5,119 nt of DNA from Evtepia sp. (GTDB lineage Bacteria; Bacillota; Clostridia; Oscillospirales; Oscillospiraceae), in NCBI GenBank assembly GCA_029256465.1, contig JAQSXW010000075.1:1-5119 (forward strand), given 5' to 3'. The notes under the pieces are model-generated. The model saw only the letters and a program-made list of their open reading frames with translations, had not been told where the DNA came from and did not search any database. Positions 1 to 4,487 of the stretch are shown piece after piece (position 1 is the stretch's first letter; every line of letters starts with the position of its first letter). The translations under genes and the position numbers were made by a program.

Positions 1-13
1 TAAACGTAGGCAT
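1..13 (-). CDS. rpsL: Ribosomal protein S12, first codons only (partial)
   Basis: Only the first 13 bases lie in the window, read from position 13 leftwards. They give Met-Pro-Thr-Phe and the first base of the next codon, matching the usual clostridial S12 start (MPTFNQLV...). A very strong Shine-Dalgarno, AAAGGAGG at 27-20, sits 6 nt before the ATG, as expected for a ribosomal protein gene. The gene lies just downstream of a YbxF/L7Ae-like gene, the order seen at the head of the Bacillus and Clostridium str operon (ybxF, rpsL, rpsG, fusA, tuf). S12 is a 30S subunit protein near the decoding centre. The identification rests on four residues plus synteny, so it is likely but not proven. Confidence 0.72.
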
Positions 14-44
14 GGTTTTCCTCCTTTCTCAAATGGTGGTATAT

Positions 45-75
45 ATTTTAACAGAATAAGCCTAAACTTATTCAA
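45..75 (-). promoter_or_regulatory. Possible weak promoter before rpsL
   Basis: On the minus strand TTGAAT (75-70) is followed after 19 nt by TAAAAT (50-45), within the 82-nt gap between the YbxF-like gene and rpsL. The -10 matches the sigma-A consensus at 5 of 6 positions and the -35 at 4 of 6, but the spacing is longer than ideal. It could supply extra rpsL transcription. The region is AT-rich, so a chance match is quite possible. Confidence 0.25.
54..73 (-). repeat. Inverted repeat (hairpin) between the ybxF-like gene and rpsL
   Basis: GAATAAG (54-60) and CTTATTC (67-73) form a perfect 7-bp stem with a 6-nt loop. On the transcribed strand only a scattered U-rich stretch follows, so it does not look like an efficient terminator. 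It could be a pause, processing or partial attenuation site that sets the ratio of the small RNA-binding protein to S12, or it could simply overlap the candidate promoter. Confidence 0.45.
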
Positions 76-95
76 TTAAAACCAAAAAAAATCCC

Positions 96-347
96 TTATT
101 CCACAATGGCTGCCACAGAACTTCCCACGGCAATGCCGCATGCTTTGCCTAACTCAGACATGCTACTCACCTTTTCTACCGAAACTGACTGGTTTTTACA
201 CAGAATCTCAATCGGCTCCGTTACCTTAGGGTCGGCATCCTCCGCGAGAAAAACGCACAGAACCTCTCCATTGCGCAGAGCACGTCCCACCTGTTTGGCT
301 CCGACCGCCCTTTTATCCGATGGTTTTGACCGTAATGTTTCCAGCAT
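96..347 (-). CDS. YbxF-like L7Ae/L30e-family K-turn RNA-binding ribosomal protein
   Basis: This 83-residue protein has the length and sequence pattern of Bacillus YbxF, a bacterial L7Ae homologue known to bind kink-turn RNA. Visible family features are GAKQVGRAL (residues 16-24, the RNA-contacting GxKQ-type motif), AEDADP (35-40) and LGKACGIAVG (66-75). Together these span the single compact L7Ae/L30e domain, with no room for a second one. The ATG is fixed by AAAGGAGGG at 362-354, 6 nt upstream. rpsL follows after 82 nt, as in the str operon of Firmicutes. Upstream is a DUF1294 gene and a promoter, not rpoC, which normally precedes this gene. The role on ribosomal RNA is not settled in the family, so only RNA binding is asserted. 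Confidence 0.93.
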   Translation of the reverse strand: MLETLRSKPSDKRAVGAKQVGRALRNGEVLCVFLAEDADPKVTEPIEILCKNQSVSVEKVSSMSELGKACGIAVGSSVAAIVE

Positions 348-419
348 GGCACGCCCTCCTTTATCCTAAAATTGCTGATACACGCAGATATACAAAATGT
401 ACCCACGTCACAATCTCAA

Positions 420-448
420 AGTTTATCACACTTTCTAGAATTCGTCAA
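420..448 (-). promoter_or_regulatory. Sigma-A promoter for the ybxF-like gene and rpsL
   Basis: TTGACG (448-443) and TAAACT (425-420) are separated by exactly 17 nt on the minus strand, and a TG sits one base before the -10 (extended -10, TGATAAACT). The -35 matches consensus at 5 of 6 positions. Transcription would start near 413 and leave a leader of about 65 nt before the ATG at 347. It is the best promoter candidate between the DUF1294 gene and the ribosomal genes, so the ribosomal operon appears to start here. Confidence 0.65.
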
Positions 449-518
449 GTGTGCAACTGTAGGAAGAATCTCCCGTTCCATTTGCTTCCTGTCCGGCAAT
501 TTGTACGAAAAAAGCTGC

Positions 519-803
519 TTAGGAGCCGAGAAAGGTACTCCAGTAGATCCATGCCGCAAATGCTGCTTGAAGCATCAAAATGGCTGGTAGCCCATATTTG
601 AAATACCAATGCTTTGTTTTATGACGAAAGGCATGCATTCCCAGACACGCACCGGCACTGCCGCCAAGTATTGCAACCAGAAAAATTGTCTTTTCCGGTA
701 TGCGCCACAAACCCTTTTTGGCCTTCCACTTATCGATCCCCATCATAAGAAATCCCACAATGGACAGCAAAAAAAGGTAGCCTATCACATATCGAATTTC
801 CAT
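519..803 (-). CDS. DUF1294 small integral membrane protein
   Basis: This 94-residue protein carries the DUF1294 pattern: a hydrophobic N-terminal helix (about 4-22), then DKWKAKKGLWRIPE (24-37), a second hydrophobic segment with LGGSAGACLGMHAFRHKTKH (46-65), and a third hydrophobic segment (about 70-90). The family is a widespread group of tiny inner-membrane proteins without an established function, and I do not assign one. An in-frame ATG lies 12 nt further upstream at 815. The chosen start has GGAG (813-810) 6 nt before it, while the upstream ATG has no Shine-Dalgarno. The gene begins 36 nt after the ribU terminator and no clean promoter is visible, so it may depend on leakage through that terminator. 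No convincing terminator follows it. Confidence 0.85.
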   Translation of the reverse strand: MEIRYVIGYLFLLSIVGFLMMGIDKWKAKKGLWRIPEKTIFLVAILGGSAGACLGMHAFRHKTKHWYFKYGLPAILMLQAAFAAWIYWSTFLGS

Positions 804-809
804 CAAACA

Positions 810-813
810 CTCC
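810..813 (-). promoter_or_regulatory. Shine-Dalgarno that decides the DUF1294 start
   Basis: GGAG on the minus strand lies 6 nt before the ATG at 803 and directly after the alternative upstream ATG at 815. Its position favours the shorter, 94-residue protein. Confidence 0.6.
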
Positions 814-838
814 ATAAAATATCATTTGAAACTCTAGC

Positions 839-873
839 AAAAGCCCGCGCGGCTCATTGCCGTGCGGACTTTT
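839..873 (-). terminator. Rho-independent terminator after ribU
   Basis: The minus strand reads AAAAGTCCGC, A, CGGC, loop AATGA, GCCG, C, GCGGGCTTTT. This is a GC-rich stem of about 14 bp with a single A-C mismatch and one G-U pair, flanked by A4 and U4. It begins 2 nt after the ribU stop codon. The A and U tracts make it symmetric, so it could act in both directions. Confidence 0.9.
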
Positions 874-875
874 GA

Positions 876-1469
876 CTATTTCCCATAAACTTCAGAGTCT
901 CTAGTAACCCCATCCAGTTCTTTTTCCACTGGTTCTCCGTGGATAATGTGCCGAGATACCCTCTGGTAGACCAGAAATGCAACAACGGAGTTGACTCCAG
1001 CTTTAATCAGGTTAAAGGGTAGAATGGCAGGTAACAGCATCGCATCCACGACTTCAACCGGAGCTCCCATAAAGAAAGGAGTAATGAAATGGTTTGCCAC
1101 CAGCATAATGCCGCTCATCGCCAAAGTGCCGCAAACAAGGCCGATGACTGCCCCTACTCTGGTGTGCTTGATCCGATAAATTCCCGAGGCAACGAGCACG
1201 AGGGTGGCTGTTGCAATGATGTGCATAATGATCCCGTAAAGACCGCTCGGTGCACTAACCGTAAACCCTTGAATCAAGCTAGCAATCACAGTCAGGACTA
1301 CACCAGCCACAGGCCCATAGGCAAAGGCACCAATCAGAATTGGGATATCTGCAGGGTCATATTCCAGAAAGTGTGCACCAGGAAACATAGGACGAGGCAG
1401 GTACAGTAGCACTACAGAAATAGCAACAAGCATTGCCATGACAGTAAGCTTTTTTGTTCTTGCATTCAT
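876..1469 (-). CDS. ribU: RibU, riboflavin-binding S-component of an ECF transporter
   Basis: RibU captures riboflavin at the membrane and works with a shared energizing module (EcfA, EcfA', EcfT) that is not in this window, as in group II ECF transporters. The 197-residue protein has about six hydrophobic segments. It carries AMLVA (12-16), the AxxxA-type motif used to dock to EcfT, then FLEYDPADIPILIGAFAYGP (34-53), the segment most typical of RibU, and a late LIKAGVN (154-160). The start is the ATG at 1469, with GGGAG (1481-1477) 7 nt upstream. The reading frame stays open to 1550, but the extra 27 residues come from the riboswitch expression platform and lack a ribosome site. The upstream FMN riboswitch strongly supports flavin as the substrate. 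A terminator follows at once, so this is probably a single-gene transcript. Confidence 0.95.
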   Translation of the reverse strand: MNARTKKLTVMAMLVAISVVLLYLPRPMFPGAHFLEYDPADIPILIGAFAYGPVAGVVLTVIASLIQGFTVSAPSGLYGIIMHIIATATLVLVASGIYRIKHTRVGAVIGLVCGTLAMSGIMLVANHFITPFFMGAPVEVVDAMLLPAILPFNLIKAGVNSVVAFLVYQRVSRHIIHGEPVEKELDGVTRDSEVYGK

Positions 1470-1564
1470 AAAAAAACTCCCAACTTGCAAAGTAACACCT
1501 GAAAAACGCAAATGTCTTCCAAGTGCTAAGAGGCAGACTGAGAGCATCATTCCATTCTTAGCAC
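1470..1564 (-). promoter_or_regulatory. Expression platform of the FMN riboswitch, with competing hairpins over the ribU ribosome site
   Basis: Directly after riboswitch helix P1, the RNA reads GUGCUAAGA (1564-1556), which pairs perfectly over 9 bp with UCUUAGCAC (1531-1523) to form hairpin A. The contiguous segment CAAGUUGGGAG (1487-1477), which contains the Shine-Dalgarno GGGAG, can pair with ACUUG (1524-1520) and CUCUCA (1544-1539, one G-U pair) to form hairpin B. Both halves of B conflict with A: ACUUG shares two bases with A's 3' strand, and CUCUCA lies in A's loop. Seven U residues (1476-1470) follow hairpin B immediately before the ATG, so B could act as a terminator, a ribosome-site sequesterer or both. 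Pairings were found by eye, and which fold is stable with FMN bound is not determined. Confidence 0.6.
1477..1481 (-). promoter_or_regulatory. Shine-Dalgarno of ribU
   Basis: GGGAG lies 7 nt before the ATG at 1469, with the spacer made entirely of U. It decides the start of ribU against the longer open frame. It is also the 3' end of a potential hairpin, which links translation to the riboswitch. Confidence 0.75.
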
Positions 1565-1690
1565 GTCTTCTCCCATCCAGACTATGACTGTCGGTTCCGG
1601 AGTTTCACCGGATCAGCTCTTCAAACCAATGGGTATTGAATTGCTCGCGGACTTTACCGCCGGTGGGGACTTTCACCCCGCCCTGAAGAC
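1565..1690 (-). ncRNA. FMN riboswitch (RFN element)
   Basis: All the conserved blocks of the FMN aptamer are present in order on the minus strand. P1 is closed by GTCTTC (1690-1685) with GAAGAC (1570-1565). Next come AGGGCGGGGTGAAAGTCCCC (P2), ACCGGCGGTAAAGTCCGCGA (P3), a variable arm (about 1645-1615), GATCCGGTGAAACTCCGG (P4/P5), ACCGACAGT, and AGTCTGGATGGGAGAAGAC (P6 back to P1). The aptamer is 126 nt. It binds flavin mononucleotide and normally switches off riboflavin synthesis or uptake genes when FMN is plentiful. Here it sits 96 nt before the ribU ATG. Confidence 0.98.
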
Positions 1691-1713
1691 ATTTTATTCA
1701 GTTGTCCTTAGAC

Positions 1714-1741
1714 ATTATAATACTTTGTTCTCAAAATGCAA
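1714..1741 (-). promoter_or_regulatory. Promoter of ribU and its riboswitch leader
   Basis: A perfect TATAAT (1719-1714) is preceded after 16 nt by a weak -35, TTGCAT (1741-1736). Transcription would start near 1707, about 17 nt before riboswitch helix P1, which is the right place for a riboswitch leader. The -10 is strong evidence; the -35 is poor. Confidence 0.6.
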
Positions 1742-1788
1742 GCCCTATTTCATTATCATCGTGTACAGAAACAAACGTTCGTATTTTA

Positions 1789-1817
1789 TTGACTTTGTGC
1801 AGAATGCAACGTACAAT
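1789..1817 (+). promoter_or_regulatory. Sigma-A promoter of the SLOG (DUF1273) gene
   Basis: TTGACT (1789-1794) and TACAAT (1812-1817) match the consensus at 5 of 6 positions each and are spaced by 17 nt. Transcription would start near 1824, giving a short leader of about 18 nt that just holds the ribosome site GAGGTG (1830-1835) before the ATG at 1842. The promoter is divergent from that of ribU and does not overlap it. Confidence 0.72.
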
Positions 1818-1841
1818 AGATCTCGTCAAGAGGTGAACCAT

Positions 1842-2339
1842 ATGGAGCGAGAGCGAAGTTGCTGCTTTACTGGCCATCGGCCTGAAAAACTACCATGGGG
1901 CAATCGGGAAGAAGATCCCCAATGCGTTATATTGAAAGCAAGGATAGCGTCAGAATTAGAACAGGCCTATGAGAAGGGTTTTCGGAACTTTATCTCAGGT
2001 ATGGCACGAGGAACCGATTTATATTTTTGCGAAGCCGCTCTTTCGCTCCGGGAATGCCATCCGGATATCACTGTGGAAGCTGCCATCCCCTTTATGGGAC
2101 AAGCAGATCGTTGGCTGCCCCAAGACCGGAATCGTTACCGAGCACTGATTGAGCGCTGTAACTATGAAACGGTCATCCAGCATTGTTATACCCCTGGTTG
2201 CCTCCAGCGAAGAAACCGCTATATGGTGGAACGATCTTCCCTCATCATTGCCGCCTATCACGGCAAGGGAGGCGGCACACTATATACCTTAACCTATGCC
2301 ATGCAACGAAATGTTGATGTAGTTATCTTAGATCTTTAA
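1842..2339 (+). CDS. DUF1273 / YpsA-like SLOG-family protein
   Basis: The 165-residue cytoplasmic protein is one SLOG (Rossmann-like nucleotide-binding) domain. Visible motifs are FTGHRPEKL (9-17) at the first strand, ISGMARGTDL (51-60) with the glycine-rich turn, PFMGQADRW (83-91), and RNRYMVERSS (124-133) leading to GKGGGT (141-146), a second glycine-rich ligand loop. The family includes Bacillus YpsA, whose overproduction is reported to disturb cell division. SLOG proteins as a class are thought to bind or process nucleotide-derived ligands, but the substrate here is unknown. The ATG at 1842 is chosen because GAGGTG lies 6 nt upstream and the promoter lies just before it. The frame is open further back to 1584, but that runs through the riboswitch and promoters. 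It is the only plus-strand gene, convergent with ftsZ and sharing its terminator. Confidence 0.9.
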   Translation: MERERSCCFTGHRPEKLPWGNREEDPQCVILKARIASELEQAYEKGFRNFISGMARGTDLYFCEAALSLRECHPDITVEAAIPFMGQADRWLPQDRNRYRALIERCNYETVIQHCYTPGCLQRRNRYMVERSSLIIAAYHGKGGGTLYTLTYAMQRNVDVVILDL

Positions 2340-2363
2340 TCCTCTTCCATCCGTACCCAGATG

Positions 2364-2415
2364 AAAACGGCCCTTGTCTCAGCTGCAGACATTGCAGCAA
2401 GACAAGGACCGTTTT
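2364..2415. terminator. Bidirectional terminator shared by the SLOG gene and ftsZ
   Basis: AAAACGG (2364-2370) pairs with CCGTTTT (2409-2415), CCTTGTCT (2372-2379) with AGACAAGG (2400-2407), and GCTGCA (2382-2387) with TGCAGC (2393-2398), closing a 5-nt loop. Only a C-A mismatch and a small asymmetric bulge interrupt the arm. T5 follows on the plus strand and T4 on the minus strand. The arm begins 7 nt beyond the ftsZ stop and 24 nt beyond the SLOG stop, so one hairpin serves both convergent genes. Confidence 0.93.
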
Positions 2416-2422
2416 TGATTGT

Positions 2423-3541
2423 TTAGCGATCGCGATTGAAAATTTTAAATATTTCTTTATAGGGATCATCATCATCGCTAGGAATATTGTCTACGCTTGC
2501 GCTACTTCCAGTAGGTTTACTTGTGTTGCCAAACAACCGTCCTTTGGCAGTGGAGGTATTGGAGTCACTCTTATTTGCGTCCCCAACTTCGTCAAATCCG
2601 GTAGCAATGACGGTCACGCGCATTTCGTCTTCCAATTCTTCATCGAAGGTGGCACCGAAAATGATGAGAGCATTGGGATCGGCCGCTTCCTGCACCAAAT
2701 TTGCTGCAGTTTCCACCTCTTCCAAACCGATATCTTTTGAACCGGTCACATTGACCAGGACGCCCCGTGCACCGTTGATTGAGGTCTCCAGCAAGGGACT
2801 GGAAACCGCCATCTTGGCAGCTTCTTCCGCTTTGTTTTTACCAGCTGCACGGCCCACACCCATATGTGCCATACCAGCGTTTTTCATGACTGCTGTCACG
2901 TCAGCGAAGTCAAGGTTAATGAAACCAGTGTTTTTAATTAAGTCAGAGATTGATTGCACCGCCTGACGCAACACATCGTCTGCAATTTCAAATGCGTTGG
3001 CAAACGTAATCTTCTGATCAGTTGCATACTTCAGTCTATCGTTTGGAATGATGACCAGCGCATCCACCTTGGCTTTCAGGTTCTGGATTCCCTCTTCTGC
3101 CTGCTCCATCCGACGGCGACCTTCAAAATTAAAGGGTTTGGTGACAACACCAATGGTGAGGATATCAGACTCCTTTGCCAAGTCAGCCATGATCGGTGCT
3201 GCACCTGTCCCGGTTCCGCCTCCCATGCCTGCCGTGATGAACACCATGTCCGTTCCCTCAAACACCTTAGCGATTTGGGTACGGTTCTCCTCGGCAGATT
3301 TACGTCCAACCTCAGGATTTGAACCGGCCCCTTGTCCTTCCGTCAGCTTTTCACCAATCTGTATTTTATGCGTAGCACTGGATACAGCCAGCGCCTGCTT
3401 GTCTGTATTGACTGCAATAAAGTCTACACCTTTCATTCCGGATCTGACCATGCGGTTGACAACGTTGCTGCCACCGCCGCCAACACCAATTACTTTAATC
3501 GTAACAACGCTGTCTGGGCCGGTATCTAATCCAAACGCCAT
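2423..3541 (-). CDS. ftsZ: Cell division protein FtsZ
   Basis: FtsZ is the tubulin-like GTPase that polymerises into the Z ring at midcell. The 372-residue protein has all core motifs: [14 protein letters not shown] (18-31) for nucleotide binding, the tubulin signature GGGTGTG (107-113), FNFEGRRR (137-144), and the catalytic T7 loop NLDFADV (209-215) with Asn209, Asp211 and Asp214. A short polar linker (about 318-355) follows. The C-terminal peptide is [14 protein letters not shown] (359-372), unlike the common DIPxFLR type. The start is the ATG at 3541, with AGGAGG (3554-3549) 7 nt upstream; the longer open frame to 3616 has no such site and overlaps the promoter. ftsQ lies 135 nt upstream, and no ftsA is present between them. 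The gene has its own promoter and ends at the shared hairpin. Confidence 0.98.
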   Translation of the reverse strand: MAFGLDTGPDSVVTIKVIGVGGGGSNVVNRMVRSGMKGVDFIAVNTDKQALAVSSATHKIQIGEKLTEGQGAGSNPEVGRKSAEENRTQIAKVFEGTDMVFITAGMGGGTGTGAAPIMADLAKESDILTIGVVTKPFNFEGRRRMEQAEEGIQNLKAKVDALVIIPNDRLKYATDQKITFANAFEIADDVLRQAVQSISDLIKNTGFINLDFADVTAVMKNAGMAHMGVGRAAGKNKAEEAAKMAVSSPLLETSINGARGVLVNVTGSKDIGLEEVETAANLVQEAADPNALIIFGATFDEELEDEMRVTVIATGFDEVGDANKSDSNTSTAKGRLFGNTSKPTGSSASVDNIPSDDDDPYKEIFKIFNRDR

Positions 3542-3587
3542 ATATGCCCCTCCTATGTGAATATTACGTACCTTCATACTTTGCTTT

Positions 3588-3616
3588 ATTTTATATCCCT
3601 TTTCCCGGTAGGTCAA
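3588..3616 (-). promoter_or_regulatory. Sigma-A promoter of ftsZ
   Basis: TTGACC (3616-3611) and TAAAAT (3593-3588) each match the consensus at 5 of 6 positions and are 17 nt apart. The start would fall near 3581, giving a leader of about 40 nt. It lets ftsZ be made at a higher or different level than murA and ftsQ upstream. Confidence 0.72.
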
Positions 3617-3676
3617 TAGAAAAGTTTATTCTTCTTACTTCTTTTTCGAAAAAGGGAACTGAAAACTGCTTAATTT

Positions 3677-4465
3677 TTATCCGGGGCGGAAATATCCATT
3701 TTCATGCCGCAAATCAATAATTCCTTTGTCTGCTTCGTCTAGGAGAGATGCAATTTGCTTCAATTCAATTATTTTTCGGTTATATTCCTCGTTGTTATGT
3801 GTCGCGTCACTGTATTCTGTTCTGATGGGTAGGTATACAGTGAACCGCCCTAGATAACCCATTTCGATCTCGGTATCTGAACTCATGTCAATCCACGAAA
3901 CGTTACTATACACTGCATTCTCCTGAAGTGCAGTCAGCAAACCACAAAGTCCCTTTAGCCGATGGGTATCATCCTGCGAAACTTTCGCCACCTCTCCTAC
4001 CTTTGGCTCCGTTAGGGAAAGCCCAGATAGCTGGATATATCCGCCTGCAATGCTCTCGTCAGTTCGTTCCAAAATCTTTCCATTTTCATCTAGGACGTAC
4101 CAATTGCCATCTACTTGAACTGCCGCTAAGGGAATACATTCTTCAATCACTATATTAAGCGTTGTTGGGAAACTGCGCTTGAGCTTCACCTTGTCGACAT
4201 AAGGCAAACTATCTGTTATCCGCTCTGAGATTGCTCCTTCTGGTAACAAGAGTAGATTGGCATTCTGATCTACGGCGGCGATTGACAGGATCTGCTCATT
4301 GGAATATTTACTACTTCCACTGACTTGAATCTCCTCAACTTGGAAAAACAGTACCGATCCTGTGATGAGAGCCGCCACAATTAGGACAAAGGACAGCACC
4401 TTATAGAGAAGGCGTAGCCTTCTCTTTTTTCGGTATTGTTTCAAGTTTTTTTGTCCTCTACCCAT
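3677..4465 (-). CDS. ftsQ: Cell division protein FtsQ/DivIB
   Basis: The protein is a bitopic division protein that links septal peptidoglycan synthases and the FtsL/DivIC pair to the divisome. Its 262 residues show the standard layout: a short basic cytoplasmic tail (1-22, rich in Lys and Arg), one transmembrane helix (about 23-41), and a POTRA domain starting at FQVEEIQVSGSSKYSNEQIL (41-60) and running to about 112 (VKLKRSFPTTLNIVIEE, 93-109). A beta domain follows, including VDGNWYVLDENGKIL (118-132), as is usual in this family. The ATG at 4465 has GAGGA (4480-4476) 10 nt upstream, a rather long spacing. Only 22 nt separate it from the murA stop, so the two are probably co-transcribed. In Gram-positive bacteria the name divIB is often used for the same protein. 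Confidence 0.93.
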   Translation of the reverse strand: MGRGQKNLKQYRKKRRLRLLYKVLSFVLIVAALITGSVLFFQVEEIQVSGSSKYSNEQILSIAAVDQNANLLLLPEGAISERITDSLPYVDKVKLKRSFPTTLNIVIEECIPLAAVQVDGNWYVLDENGKILERTDESIAGGYIQLSGLSLTEPKVGEVAKVSQDDTHRLKGLCGLLTALQENAVYSNVSWIDMSSDTEIEMGYLGRFTVYLPIRTEYSDATHNNEEYNRKIIELKQIASLLDEADKGIIDLRHENGYFRPG

Positions 4466-4487
4466 GCCCTGTCATTCCTCAGTCATT

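Noticed and set aside
461..490. AGGAAG/CTTCCT inverted repeat upstream of the str promoter
   Set aside because: It is a 6-bp stem with an 18-nt loop, a level of match expected by chance, and it lies outside the promoter elements.
500..540. Terminator after the DUF1294 gene
   Set aside because: A U6 run (513-508) follows the stop codon, but the only stems before it are 3 to 4 bp with poor loops.
1470..1550. 27-residue N-terminal extension of RibU
   Set aside because: It is translated riboswitch platform, including the Shine-Dalgarno itself, and RibU homologues start near the MNARTKKLTV segment.
1584..1841. N-terminal extension of the SLOG gene in an uninterrupted frame
   Set aside because: The region is the FMN riboswitch on the other strand plus both divergent promoters. 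The conserved SLOG domain, the ribosome site and the promoter all place the start at 1842.
2487..3560. Long plus-strand open frames opposite ftsZ
   Set aside because: They are shadows of the ftsZ codons, with no ribosome sites, no recognisable domains and low-complexity Ser/Ala/Pro-rich translations.
3542..3616. 25-residue N-terminal extension of FtsZ
   Set aside because: It covers the ftsZ promoter and the AGGAGG site; FtsZ proteins do not carry such an extension, and the ATG at 3541 is ideally placed.
3641..3654. Palindrome CTTTTTCGAAAAAG downstream of ftsQ as a terminator
   Set aside because: It has no loop space beyond the TTCG/CGAA centre, is AT-rich, and is not followed by a U tract.
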